The notes beneath the pieces were generated by a model that saw only the letters and a program-made list of their open reading frames with translations, made no database searches and was not told the origin of the DNA. The position numbers and the translations under genes are program-made. 64,000 nucleotides of DNA from Bog-756 sp963699105 (GTDB lineage: Bacteria > Actinomycetota > Acidimicrobiia > Acidimicrobiales > RAAP-2), in the NCBI GenBank assembly GCA_963699105.1, contig CAVOTI010000001.1:124001-188000 (forward strand). The letters run 5' to 3'. Below, piece by piece: positions 50,106 through 60,348 of the stretch; the stretch's first letter is position 1; each line of letters begins with the position of its first letter.

Positions 50106-51442
50106 GACCACCCGCTGGCCGGAGCGGTCAGCCGGACGAGGTCGTCGACGAACCCGGGATAGCTGGTGGCCACCGACTCCCATCCGGTGATGACCGTCGG
50201 CCCGCCCGGGCACGCCGCCCCGGCGACGGCGGCGGCCATGGCCATGCGGTGGTCGCCGCCGGCGTCGAAGGCCCCGGGCCGGAGGGGCTCGCCCGTCCCC
50301 TCCACCACCAGCGTGTCCCCCTCCACTTCGGCCTGGCCCCCGAAGGTCCGGACCAGCTCGACCGTCCCGGCCAGCCGGTCGGACTCCTTCACCCGCAGCT
50401 CCCCCACGTCCTCGAACCGGGTGCGGCCGAGGGCGGCGGCCGCCGCCACGGCCAGGATGGGCACCTCGTCGAGGGACGGGATCTCCGAGGCGTCCACCAC
50501 CGTGCCGTGCAGGGCGCAGGTGTAGCCGGTGACCGAGCCGTACCCGGTGTCGGGGTCCTCGATCTCGATGGTGGCGCCCATGCGCCGGAGCACCCCGAGG
50601 AACCCCAGCCGCTCGGCGTCGAGGGTGATGCTGGCCACGGTGACCAGGCTTCCGGGGACGATGGTCGCGCCGACCAGCCAGAAGGCGGCCTGGGACGGGT
50701 CGCCGGGCACGGTGTAGGCGCCGCACCCGAGGGTGCTGCGCCGGACCCGGATCACCTTGGTGCCGCCGTCCCACCCCACCTCGATGTCCGCCCCCGCCGC
50801 CGCCAACAGGTCCTCGGTGTGGGCCCGGGTGGCCACCGGTTCGCGCACCACCGTCTGGCCGTCGGCGGCGATGCCGGCCAACAGGACGGCCGACTTCACC
50901 TGGGCGCTGGCCATGGGCGGGGTGTAGTCGATGCCGTGCAGGTGTCCGCCGGTGACGGTCACCGGGGGCAGGTACCGGTCCCCGGTCCCGGTCATGGCCG
51001 CCCCCATCCGGACCAGGGGCTCGGCCACCCGGTCCATGGGCCGGTTCCTCAGGGAGTCGTCGCCGGTCAGGGTGGTCGACCCCGGGAGGGTGGCCGCCAC
51101 TCCGGTCAGCAGCCGCAGGCCCGTGCCCGAGTTCCCGAGGTCGAGGGGGTCGACCGGTGGTTGCAGGCGGGAACGTCCCCCGTGCACGGTGACGGTGCCG
51201 TCCTCCTCGGCGACGGCGGCCCCGAGAGCGGCGACGGCGGCTCGGGTGCGGGCCACGTCGTCACCGGTGGACAGGCCGGTGATGGTGGAGGTGCCCTCGG
51301 CCAGGGCCGCCAACAGGAGGGCCCGGTGGGAGATGGACTTGTCCCCGGGCACGGTCAGGGTGCCGGTGAGGGGGGAGCCGCCGGAGATCGACTGGGTGTG
51401 GCCGTCGCCCGGGACCGGGGAGGCGGAGGCGGCGCCGGTCAC
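50102..51442 (-). CDS. aroA: 3-phosphoshikimate 1-carboxyvinyltransferase (EPSP synthase)
   Basis: A 446-aa protein. It has TVPGDKSISHRALLLAALAEG (S3P/PEP-binding Lys), LGNSGTGLRLLTG, PSQAAFWLVGATIVPGS, SLDEVPILAVAAA, RVKESDRLAG and GDHRMAMAAAVAG. It makes EPSP from shikimate-3-phosphate and PEP, the sixth shikimate-pathway step and the glyphosate target. GTG at 51442 overlaps the tyrA stop as GTGA, and it ends coupled to cmk. The gene is intact, in contrast to the genes upstream of it. Confidence 0.94.
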   Translation of the reverse strand: MTGAASASPVPGDGHTQSISGGSPLTGTLTVPGDKSISHRALLLAALAEGTSTITGLSTGDDVARTRAAVAALGAAVAEEDGTVTVHGGRSRLQPPVDPLDLGNSGTGLRLLTGVAATLPGSTTLTGDDSLRNRPMDRVAEPLVRMGAAMTGTGDRYLPPVTVTGGHLHGIDYTPPMASAQVKSAVLLAGIAADGQTVVREPVATRAHTEDLLAAAGADIEVGWDGGTKVIRVRRSTLGCGAYTVPGDPSQAAFWLVGATIVPGSLVTVASITLDAERLGFLGVLRRMGATIEIEDPDTGYGSVTGYTCALHGTVVDASEIPSLDEVPILAVAAAAALGRTRFEDVGELRVKESDRLAGTVELVRTFGGQAEVEGDTLVVEGTGEPLRPGAFDAGGDHRMAMAAAVAGAACPGGPTVITGWESVATSYPGFVDDLVRLTAPASGWS

Positions 51443-52594
51443 CGGCTCGGGCCCACCGGGTTGGAGAAGGCCTGATAGCCGCGTCCGGTGAGGGTGGCCA
51501 CCAGGGTGGGCGCCGACAGCTGGTCCACCACCACCAGCAGCACGCCCCGGTGTCCATCGACCGAGTGGGCGATCTCGAGGTCGACGATGTTGATCCCGAG
51601 CTCGGTGATGAGGACGGTGATCTCGGCGATGACCCCCTTGCGGTCGGGCACCGGGATGCGCACCTCGACCAGCTCCTCGGGGCTGGGGGCCCGTTCACCG
51701 AGGGCCCGCCGGGCGGCGGACGCCCGCTCGAGGATGTCGAGGAGGGCGTGGCGGTCGTGCTCGGCCACCAGGCGGCGCATGTCAGTGAGGGCGGCGATCA
51801 GCCGGTCGAAGGTCTCGACGATGGCCTGGGCGTTGTCGTCGCAGATGTCGGGCCAGATGGACGGCTGGCCGGCGGCGATGCGGGTCATGTCCCGGAACCC
51901 GCCGGCCGCCAGCTGGAGGAGGGCGGCATGGTCCTGGCCGATGCCGGCGGCCAGGTCCATCAGGGTGGCGGCGGTGAGGTGGGGCACGTGGGAGACCACG
52001 GCCACCAGCGAGTCGTGCTGGTCGGGGGGCAGGGCCACCACGTTGGCCCCCAGTTCGACCAGGGCGGCCCGCGACCCGGGCGTAGGTGTCGGGACCGGTG
52101 ACGGCCGTCGGGGTCAGCACCCAGGTGGCCCCGACGAACAGGTCACCCGAGGCGCCCTCCACCCCCACCTGCTCGGAGCCGGCCATGGGATGGCCCCCGA
52201 CGAAGCGGGCATGGTCGACGGCCGCCACCAGGGCTCCCTTCACGCTGCCCACGTCGGTGACCACGGCATCGGGGTTCCATCCGTCGGATCCGAGGATCTC
52301 GCTGATGATCCCGGCCGCCTGGTGGACGGGGGTGGCCACCACCACCAGGTCGGCCTGGTGGTCGATGCCCTCGCTGGTCAGGGCGCCGAGCTCCAGGGCC
52401 CGGGCCGCCACCCCGGCGGCGGTGTCCACCCCGCTCACCTGCCAGCCCCGTTGGCGGAGCCCGGCTCCCACCGAGCCGCCGATGAGCCCGGTCCCGAAGA
52501 TCATGGCCCGGCGGGACGACCCCGGTCGCCCGTGGGCCGAGGGAACCGATCGGGGCCGCTCGTTGGGGGTGGGCTCAGTCGGGAAGGTCGTCAC
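51439..52594 (-). CDS. tyrA: Prephenate dehydrogenase with C-terminal ACT domain, one frameshift
   Basis: The N-terminal Rossmann part has AMIFGTGLIGGSVGAGLRQRG, DLVVVATPVHQAAGIISEIL, TDVGSVKGALV and GGHPMAGSEQVGVEGA. After an apparent one-base insertion near 52080 (GGG) the sequence continues as ALVELGANVVALPPDQHDSLVAVVSHVPHL in another frame, in pieces, and ends with an ACT domain (VRIPVPDRKGVIAEITVLI, NIVDLEIAHS). It oxidises prephenate toward tyrosine, with the ACT domain for feedback control. Start GTG 52594 or further in; it overlaps aroH. Probably a sequencing error rather than a true pseudogene. Confidence 0.8.
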
Positions 52595-52944
52595 GGAGTC
52601 CCTGGGCGCCCTCGAGGTAGACATGGTGGATCTCGTCCCGGGCCCGCTCGGTGGTGACGTGGAGCATGACCCTGATGCAATGCTCGACCGCCCCGGTCGA
52701 TCGACAGCTCCCGGGCGCAGATCAGCGGCACCGCCCCCAGGCCCATGGATCGGGCGGCGGTGGCCGGGAAGGTGGACACGATGTCCTCGGTGGCGGTGAA
52801 GAGGATGGAGATGATGTCGTCCTCCACCAGTCCGTTCCGGTCGAGGATCTGACGCAACAGGGCCACCACCCGTTCGGTGACGGCCTCGGGACTGTCCTCG
52901 TCGACAGTGGTGGCGCCGCGGACGGCTCTGACGGTCGGGGGCAT
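52575..52944 (-). CDS. aroH: Chorismate mutase, AroH type, one frameshift
   Basis: ATG 52944 opens MPPTVRAVRGATTVDEDSP, then VALLRQILDRNGLVEDDIIS, ILFTATEDIVSTFPATAAR and PLICARELSID: the AroH trimeric barrel type, with Arg7-equivalent RAVRGAT. Near 52700 an extra base shifts the frame; the natural tail GAVEHCIRVMLHVTTERARD, then IHHVYLEGAQGLRDDLPD stops at 52575. It converts chorismate to prephenate for tyrA, which it overlaps by 20 bases. It is likely intact in the organism. Confidence 0.8.
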
Positions 52945-52956
52945 CAGCCAGGCATG

Positions 52957-53759
52957 TTACTCAGCGACCCGACCGTCGGTTCCGGGTCGGTCCGTGGCTC
53001 CGACGGCGGTGGCCGCGGCCGACAGGCCCCGGACCTCGTCGAAGGTGAGCCGGCGAAAGGACCCGCGGGCCCAGGGTCGGGTCGCTGAGCGGGCCGATGC
53101 GGGTCCGCACCAGGCGGAGGACCGGGTGGCCCACGGCGTCGCACATCCGGCGCACCTGGCGGTTCCGGCCCTCGTGGATCACGATGCGGAACACGTCGGG
53201 GGCGACCACGGCCACCCGGGCCGGGGCGGTGCGGCCGTCCTCCAGGTCGACGCCCTCCCTCAGGCTGGCGGACCTGGCCGGAGGTGGGTTCGCCCTCCAC
53301 GTGGACCAGGTACTCCTTGGCGACGCCGAACGACGGGTGGGTCAGCCGGTGGGTCAGCTCGCCGTCGTTGGTCAGGATGATCAGCCCTTCGGAGTCCATG
53401 TCCAGGCGTCCGACCGGAAACACCCGGGGCCGGTCGGGGACCAGCGCGACCACCGTCGAGCGCCCGTGGGTGTCCTCGGCCGTCGCTTACCACCCCGAGC
53501 GGCTTGTTCACCAGGTAGTGGACCAGGTCGGGCTGGATGGGCAGGGGCACGCCGTCGAGCTCGACATGGTCGGTGGACGGGTCCACCCGGCGGCCGAGGA
53601 CCGGGCATCTCGCCGTTCACGGTGACCCGGCCGTCGACGATCAGCCCTTCGCACACCCGCCGTGATCCCGATGCCGACGCGGGCCATCACCTTCTGGAGC
53701 CGGTCGCCCGTGGCCAGGGGGCCGCCGGCCGGGTCGGACGGGCCAGCGCCCTCAGCCAT
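52957..53759 (-). CDS. rluB: 23S rRNA pseudouridine synthase (RluB/RsuA family), several frameshifts
   Basis: Family sequence is spread over three frames: DRLQKVMARVGIG, then CEGLIVDGRVTVNGE (S4 domain), then LVHYLVNKPLGV, VGRLDMDSEGLIILTNDGEL with the catalytic Asp, HPSFGVAKEYLVHVEGEPT, then FRIVIHEGRNRQVRRMCDAVGHPVLRL in pieces. The tail FRRLTFDEVRGLSAAAT ends at TAA 52957. At least five indels are needed. It modifies U2605 of 23S rRNA in the RluB case. ATG 53759 is within the end of scpB. Confidence 0.65.
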
Positions 53760-54325
53760 CACCGACCGGGCGCATCTGGCCTCGAGCTCTTCGAGGGCCT
53801 CGGGCCCGGGCAGCAGGTCCTCCACCGGCGGGAGCTGGTCGAGCCGGTCGAGGCCCAGCCGCTCGAGGAAGGCGTCGGTGGTGGCGTACAGCACGGCCTG
53901 GCCCGGCCCGACGGCCCGGCCCACACCGGCGATGTAGCCCCGGTGCTCGAGCAGGCGGACCACGCCGTCGACGTTGACCCCCCGCAGGGCGGCGATCTGG
54001 GCCCGGGAGACCGGCTGCTTGTAGGCCACGATGGCCAACGTCTCGAGGGCCGCCGCCGACAGCCGGCGACGACACGCCCACGTTGGCGAAGCGCTCGACG
54101 TAAGGGGCGAGGTCGGGGTGGGTCTGGATCCGGAAGCCACCGGCGATGCTGCACCACGTCGAAGCCGCGGTTCGCCTGGCGGCACGACGCGGGCCAGCTC
54201 GGCGCACAGCGGCTCGATCTGCTCGACGGGCACCTCCAGCAGCTCGGCCAGCAGGCCGGTCGGCACCGGCTCGACGGCCACCATCAGGACCGCCTCGATG
54301 GCCCGGGCCTCGGGAGAGAGGGCAC
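53752..54325 (-). CDS. scpB: Segregation and condensation protein B, several frameshifts
   Basis: Readable in pieces: SPEARAIEAVLMVAVEPVPTG and LLAELLEVPVEQIEPLCAEL (first winged helix), then GGFRIQTHPDLAPYVERF in a second frame, then AAALETLAIVAYKQPVSRAQI, RGVNVDGVVRLLEHRGYIAGVG and GQAVLYATTDAFLERLGLD back in the first. Three or more one-base shifts lie near 54068, 54150 and 54185, and one near the GTG at 54325. ScpB dimerises and links ScpA to SMC in chromosome condensation. Confidence 0.7.
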
Positions 54326-54327
54326 GG

Positions 54328-55121
54328 TCAGCCCTCGTACTCGTCGTACGTCGGCGGCGCCCACCGACACCAGGTCCGGCCCACCCGGCACCCAGGCCAC
54401 CTCGAGGTCGCCGAAGGTGTGGCCCTGGTCCAGGGAGACCCGGCCCTGCTTGAACAGTTCGAGCAGGGCCAGGAAGCGGACGATGATCTCGATGCGGGTG
54501 GCTCAGGTGGCCGGTCAGCGCCCGGAAGGTCGACCTCCCGCCCAGGGCGGGCAGACGCACGGCCAGGTCGGCCACGGCGTCGGCCACCGTGACGGTGTCC
54601 ACCGTGACGTGGTACGAGGTCGACCAGGGGGGCGGGCCGCTCGGCGGTGGCCCGCAGGAAGGCCGCGGCCAGATCGTCGGGGGTCACCCCCTCGAGGCAG
54701 GTCGGGGGCGTCGACCGGGACGTCGAGGTCCATGCCCACCGTGCGCGGGCGCCGAGCAGCGCCGCCCGCTCGGCCAGCAGGGCGAAGGCGTCGGCGGCGG
54801 CGGCGTAGGCCCGGCACTCGAGGAGGCGGGCCAGCAACAGATCGCGCTCCTCCCATCCGACCATCTCCTCGTCGGGGTCGACCTCGTCGCTGCCCGGCGA
54901 GCAGGCGGCGGGACTTGAGCTCGATGAGCACGGCCGCGATGACCAGGAACTCGGACAGCGTCTGGAGGTCCATCGATCTCCCAGGCGGCCACCTCGGCCA
55001 CGAAGGCGTCGACGATCGAGGCCAGCGGGATGTCGAACAGCTCGACCTGGTGGTTGCTGACCAGCTGCAGCAGCAGGTCGGCCGGGCCCTCGAAGGCCGG
55101 GGTTGAGACGGTGGCGGCCAC
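54328..55121 (-). CDS. scpA: Segregation and condensation protein A, several frameshifts
   Basis: From GTG 55121: STPAFEGPADLLLQLVSNHQ, then VELFDIPLASIVDAFVAEV; a shift; DLQTLSEFLVIAAVLIELKS; a shift; DEEMVGWEERDLLLARLLEC; a shift; RTVGMDLDVPVDAPDL; a shift; VTPDDLAAAFLRATAERPAP; a shift; TVDTVTVADAVADLAVRLPA; and in the last part a reading equivalent to HTFGDLEVAW. About six indels, several of them clear extra bases in GGG or CC runs. ScpA is the kleisin bridging SMC heads. It is divergent from trpS. Confidence 0.7.
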
Positions 55122-55208
55122 GACCTCCGACCCTACCGGCTGGGACCGGCTTTCCCGTGCATCCCGGGGTGGCACCGGGGGCCGGGGCGGGACCTACGAT
55201 GACCACCC

Positions 55209-56191
55209 ATGTCCCGAGTCCTGTCCGGCCTGCAGCCGAGTGGCGATCTCCATCTGGGGAACTACCTGGGGGCGGTCCGCAACTGGGTGGCCGACCAAGA
55301 GTCCCACGACGCCTTCTACTGCATCGTGGACCTCCACGCCCTGACCCTGGACATCGATCCGGCCGAGCTCCGGACCCGGACCTACGAGACCGCCCTCGAC
55401 CTGCTGGCCGCCGGGCTGGACCCCGAGCGCTGCACCCTGTTCGTCCAGAGCCACGTCACCGAGCACACCCAGCTGGCCTGGCTGCTCGAGTGCACCGCCA
55501 CCATGGGCGAGCTCGGCCGCATGACCCAGTTCAAGGAGAAGAGCGCCGGCCAGGAGTCGGTGAGGGTGGGGCTGTTCACCTATCCGGTCCTCCAGGCCGC
55601 CGACATCCTCCTCTACGACGCCGAGCGGGTCCCCGTAGGCGACGACCAGCGCCAGCACCTCGAGCTGGCCCGCGAGCTGGCCAACCGGTTCAACCACCGC
55701 TACCGCCCCACCCTGGTGGTGCCGGAGGCGTCCATCCCCCCCATGGCCGCCCGGGTGATGGACCTCCAGCACCCCGCCCAGAAGATGTCCAAATCGGTCA
55801 ACTCCCCCCTCGGCACCATCCTCCTGCTCGACCAGCCCGAGGACATCGTGCGCAAGGTCGCAAGGCGGTGACCGACACCGACGGCGAGGTCCGCTACGAC
55901 CCCGAGGCCAAGCCGGGGCTGTCCAACCTGTTGGAGCTGCTGGCCGTGGCCACCGGGCGCACGCCCGCGGAGGTGGCCCGCTCCTACCAGCGCTACGGCG
56001 ACCTGAAGTCCGACCTGGCCGATGCCCTGGTCGAGCTGCTCCGGCCAGTGCGCCAGAGGCGGGCCGAGCTGGCCGCCGACCCCGGGTCGGTGTCCAGCCT
56101 GCTGGCCACCGGGGCCGACAAGGCCAGGAGGGTGGCCTCGGCCACCTATGGCCGGGCGTCCGACGCTGTCGGGCTGCTCAGCCCGGGCTAG
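55209..56191 (+). CDS. trpS: Tryptophanyl-tRNA synthetase, one frameshift
   Basis: A class I synthetase. SGLQPSGDLHLGNYLGAVR carries the HIGH-like HLGN, and PAQKMSKSVNSPLG carries KMSKS. DQRQHLELARELANRFN is the tryptophan-activation block. At about 55860 the frame breaks after EDIVRKV; adding one C restores RKAVTDTDGEVRYDPEAKPG, then LSNLLELLAVATGR to the stop at 56191, giving a normal length of ~328 aa. It charges tRNA-Trp. A single-base deletion error is the likely cause. Confidence 0.88.
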
Positions 56192-59115
56192 CCGCCGGCC
56201 CCGGCGGCGGGGTCCGGGCCGGGCGTCGTCGCCGGCCGCTGATCACCAGTTCGACCAGGCCGGCCAGGACCAGGACGGCCCCGGCGGCCCCGGACACGGC
56301 CAGACCGACGAAGGCGGCGGTCGGGGCGTAGTCGAAGGTCACCAGGTAGTCGCCGGCGGTCGGCAGGGCCACCTGCTGGAGCACCCCCGACTTGGTGACC
56401 TCGGCCCTGGTGGTCGGACCGAGCCCGGCGTGGGCCCCGGGAAGGCCGACGGGCTGGATGGTGGCATGCCAGCCCGGGCTCCACGACTCGCTGCGGACCA
56501 GCACCGCCGACCCGGTGGTGTGGACGGAGATCCGGGTGCGGCCGGCCGGGTCGGTGGTCACCGCCGTCACCGAGCTCCCGGCCGGGGCGGCTCGGCCCCC
56601 CACGCCCCGGAGACGGGCCCAGCCCTGCGGGTTGGCATTGCGGAACACGCCGAACGAGCCGAGCGTCCCGGTGAACAGCCAGTGGGGGGCGGTGACCCCG
56701 AACTGCATGCGGCCGTCGAGAGCCACCGCCCCGGTCTGGTCGGTCACCGCCTCGGGGGTCCCGACCACCGCCGGGGTCGGAGAGGCCGCCTCCACCACGA
56801 CGCCGCCGGCCCGCACCGGGGCCGCCGAGGGTGACCCGGAGGAGGCCGTGGCCGCCCTGTCCGACCACCCGGGCATCGGTGGCCGGCAACCACTGCCGTC
56901 CCCCGGTGGGGGTGACCAGCCCGATGCGGAGGGAGGAGGCCGACCCGCCGACCACGGGCAGGGTCCAGGACCGGAGGGTGAGGACCCCACCGAAGTACCA
57001 GGGCCTCGATGCTCCCGGGGCCAGGGTGAACCGGTCGGGCACCGGGTCGGGGGTGAGCCGGTAGGTGGACAGGTCGCCGGGGAACAGGATGGTCGGGGGT
57101 GTCGACCTCGATCCCGGGTCCGGGGGTACCGGGGTGACGAAGTACCCGGGCAGGGACAACAGGGTGGTGACGTTGAGGTCGTCCCAGGTCGGCCCGGCCA
57201 GTGTCTCGGGGTCGAGGTCCTCTTGGTAGTGGGTGCCGGTGGCCTGGTAGTAGTTGTCGTCGGTCAGGGCCGTGTAGCCCTGGGCGCTCGGGAGCCGGCC
57301 GTAGATGTTGAGGTCGGTCTGGCCCAGGGCCAACAGCTCGGTCGGGTAGAACTCGTCGGGGTCGTAGATGATGAACCGTCCGTCCCCGGTCAGCGAGCGC
57401 AGGGCGGCCGAGCTGGGGCCGACGGCCTGGGCGGTGGCTTCGGAGATCGGCGGCTGGACGACGAAGACGTTGAACAGCACCAGGTCGGCCACGAGCACGG
57501 CGGCCAGCAGGCCGGTCAGGCGGCGGGTGGTGAACCGCCGCTCGACCAGCACCGTCCACGTGGCCCATCCGGCCACGGCCAGCTGGGCGGTGACGAGCAA
57601 CGCCACCCGCACGCGGTGAAAGGTGTCGATGGGGATCTGGATCAGCAGGTCCCGCTCGAGCTGGGAGCCGTCGGCCCACAACAGGATGCAGACGGCGGCC
57701 ATGGCCGCCACCGGGATGCAGGTGGTGACCACCTCGGAAGCCGACTGGCGCCACCGGCTGGCCAGGGTGGTCCTGACCGGCGGCCGGTCGGCCCGCTCGG
57801 CCACCAGGACGTGCACCCACCACCCGACCAGCACGGCCAGGGAGAAGTCGACCAGCAGGATGTTGCGGTTGAGCAGCCGCTCGTTCCTGATGCCGGGGAT
57901 GGCGTACATCAGGTGGCTGAACGGGGTCTCGCTGCCCAGGGCCGACAGCACCCCCACCACCAGGATCACGTACCAGATCCACCAGTGCCGCGACTCCGGT
58001 CGGCCCCGCCACCGCTTGAGGAACAGGGAGCAGGCGGCGATCAGGGCCAGGATGCCCATGTAGCTGGTGACTTCGGGGAAGTTGTAGGTGCCGGCGTAGG
58101 CGCTCGGCACGTTCTGGTCGGTGCCCACGGCGAACGGCGAGGCCAGCAGGACCAGGAGACGGGCGTCGAGGGATCCGCTGGCGAAGTACGAGTAGCTGGT
58201 CACGGCCCGCTGGGACTGGGTCAGGAAGACCAGCCCGGGCAGCCACTGGGCGGCACCGAGGGCGGCCCCGCCCACCAGTCCGCCCACCAACCCGGCCAAC
58301 GACCGGGCCAGGTCCCGGCGGACCGCCCGCTTCAGGAGCCCGGTGGTGATCAACCGGCCCACCAGGTAGATGGCCACCAGCACGGCACCGTCGATGATGC
58401 CTTCGGCATTGCCGGACAGCAGCGACATCCCGGTCGACAGGGCCAGGACCAGCGCCCACCGCCGGGTCCGGCCCCGGTCGGTCCGCCCGTCCCCCGGAGG
58501 CCGGGGTCGGGCCCCTCCGGTCAGGGCGTGCACCGAGACCAGGATCCACGGGAGCCAGGCGGCCCCCTCGATGAGGTCGATGTGCACCAGCTGCCCGGTC
58601 ATGTAGCCGGCGAAGGCGAAGGTGACGGCCCCGAAGGTGGCGGCGGTGACCGACAGCAGCTGGCGGCGCAGGAAGACGTACATCCCCACCAGGGCCAGGT
58701 CGTAGGCCACCACCAGGGTCAGCGTCCACGCCGTGAACAGCGGCAGGACGGCGGTCAGCCAGGTGGCCGGGTAGGCGGCCCCGGCGTTGAACCCGCCGAG
58801 CAGGGGCGTGCCGCTGAACAGGTACGGGTTCCACAGGGGCCACGCCCCGTGGTCGATGTCGGTCCCCACCAGGGCCCGCATGGGAAGGTTCTGGATGAAG
58901 TTGTCGCCGGTCAGGTAGGTGCCCCCGAATAGCTGGGGGGCGCCGAACACCACCACCGGGACGACCAGGGCCACGGCCAGTCCGGGGTGGGCGCGCACCC
59001 ACCCGGTCAAGTGACGCCAGGGACCGGGACCGCCCCGCCTCCCGTGCAGGGCGATGGTCACAGCCGGGTCCCGGCCCGCAGTGGTCACAGCCGGGTCCCG
59101 GCCCGCGGTGGTCAC
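56178..59115 (-). CDS. YfhO-family polytopic membrane protein, one frameshift
   Basis: About 978 aa. The N-terminal ~560 residues have a dozen or more helices with the glycosyltransferase-C-like pattern (YLTGDNFIQNLPMRALVGTD, then WNPYLFSGTPLLGGFNAGAAYP as separate blocks). A large periplasmic beta domain follows, then a last helix (GLAVSGAAGAVLVLAGLVELV) near the C-terminus. Frame changes near 56825; both sides are natural. YfhO proteins affect wall or lipoteichoic-acid glycosylation in Firmicutes; the role here is unknown. The start is uncertain because three in-frame GTGs lie in a 27-bp tandem repeat. It overlaps the convergent trpS end by 14 bases. Confidence 0.75.
59056..59109. repeat. 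27-bp tandem repeat at the start of the YfhO-family gene
   Basis: Two units (59056-59082 and 59083-59109) differ by one base, and a partial third follows. Each unit encodes VTTAGRDPA and contains an in-frame GTG, so repeat number changes the available starts and spacing to the ribosome binding site. Confidence 0.7.
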
Positions 59116-59197
59116 GGCCGGAACCAGGTGGTGACCCGCTCAGCGGGGCTGCTCCGCCGCCGCCGCCGTCCGCCGGCAATGACGGGCGGAGCCAGGA

Positions 59198-59968
59198 TCA
59201 CCCCAGGAAACCCGACCACCAGGTGACGACGTGGCCGATCAGTTCGGACCACTCGTTGCGGAACAGCAGGATCAAGATGAGTGGCAGGAACATGAGGAAG
59301 GGCTGGAGTTGGTAGTACTGGGGCAGCCACCGGGTCGGGAGGAACCGTTCGAGCACGGCGGCGCCGTCGAGGGGTGGGCACGGGATGAGATTGAACACCC
59401 CGAGCACGATGTTGGCGAAGCCGGCGATGAAGATGATCTGGCTGAGGAGGTTCGGCGGGTAGAAGCCGGTGGCCACTGCCGTCCGGGCGACGGGCGGAGC
59501 GGTGGCCACGAAGATGACCCCGAGGATGGCGGCCAGGGCGAAGTTGGTGACCGGTCCGACCAGCGAGACGATGACCGTGTGGTTGCGCGGGCTCCGCAGC
59601 CGGTTGGTGCTGACCGGGACCGGCTTGGCCCAGCCGTAGGCGCCCACCCCGGACAGGGACAGGACGGCCGGGACCAACAGGGTGCCGACCGGGTCGACGT
59701 GCTTGATGGGGTTGAGGGTGAGCCGCCCGGCCCGCTTGGCCGTGTCGTCCCCGAAGGCCAGGGCCACCACGCCGTGGGACAGCTCGTGGAGGATGATCGA
59801 GGGGACGAGGACGAGGAAGTAGATGATCTCGAAGCGGGTGAGCTTGTGGGTCCGCAACAAGATGGCGATGATGGCCACCGCCACCACCACGATGATGATG
59901 GTCCGCTGATCGGGTTGTATCCGCCGACGCGAGGGTCGTGAGCGGCCCCCGGGTCCCGTAAAGGCCAT
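59198..59968 (-). CDS. Site-2 protease (M50) family membrane metalloprotease
   Basis: A 256-aa protein. The zinc motif HELSHG is in a hydrophobic helix (VLVPSIILHELSHGVVALAFG), and the second site is NLIPCPPLDGAAVLERF (a variant of NxxPxPxLDG). Five or six helices in total. Rhomboid-like short S2P homologues cleave membrane proteins such as anti-sigma factors; the substrate is unknown. The N-terminal 25 residues are basic and cytoplasmic. ATG 59968 follows 16 bases after the stop of the TraR/DksA-type gene. Confidence 0.87.
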   Translation of the reverse strand: MAFTGPGGRSRPSRRRIQPDQRTIIIVVVAVAIIAILLRTHKLTRFEIIYFLVLVPSIILHELSHGVVALAFGDDTAKRAGRLTLNPIKHVDPVGTLLVPAVLSLSGVGAYGWAKPVPVSTNRLRSPRNHTVIVSLVGPVTNFALAAILGVIFVATAPPVARTAVATGFYPPNLLSQIIFIAGFANIVLGVFNLIPCPPLDGAAVLERFLPTRWLPQYYQLQPFLMFLPLILILLFRNEWSELIGHVVTWWSGFLG

Positions 59969-59984
59969 GGAGCTCCGGCCCCGC

Positions 59985-60338
59985 TCAGGGCCGGTTGGCG
60001 TGGTTAATGCAGAAACGGGTGGCCGGCATGGCTTCCAGCCGGGCCGGTTCGATGGCCACGCCGCATTCCTCGCAGTTCCCGTAGCTGCCGGCCTCGAGGC
60101 GGGCGATGGCCTCGTCCACCTCGGCCAGCGACTCACGGAGCTGGACGGCCAACACCTCGGCCTCACCCCGCTCGGCCGTCACCTGGCTGGAGTCGGCGAA
60201 GTTGGGGTCGTAGTCGAGGCCCCCGCCGTCACCGTGGCCCAGCTCGGCCAGCTCGGCCCGGAGCTGCCGGCCTTCGGCCTCCAGCAGCTGTCGGTAGTCC
60301 GTGATCGGGGCACTACTGGTCGGGGCATCGCTGGGCAC
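59985..60338 (-). CDS. TraR/DksA-family zinc finger protein
   Basis: A 117-aa protein from GTG 60338. The helical region (DYRQLLEAEGRQLRAELAEL, QLRESLAEVDEAIARLEAG) forms a coiled-coil hairpin. A C-terminal zf-dskA_traR finger follows, CEECGVAIEPARLEAMPATRFC, split here as CEEC and FCINH, with one His replacing the fourth Cys. Relatives act in the RNA polymerase secondary channel in proteobacteria; in actinobacteria (RsfA/CarD-like context) the role is less clear. It lies 10 bases after xerD on the same strand. Confidence 0.85.
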   Translation of the reverse strand: MPSDAPTSSAPITDYRQLLEAEGRQLRAELAELGHGDGGGLDYDPNFADSSQVTAERGEAEVLAVQLRESLAEVDEAIARLEAGSYGNCEECGVAIEPARLEAMPATRFCINHANRP

Positions 60339-60348
60339 GACGAAGATC

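Noticed and set aside
52575..52944. Programmed frameshifting in aroH, tyrA and scpAB
   Set aside because: The shifts are at varied sites without slippery sequence and occur in ten unrelated genes, which fits sequence error better.
56392..58932. 846-aa plus-strand frame
   Set aside because: Antisense to the YfhO-family gene; Gly/Gln/His/Val-rich shadow.
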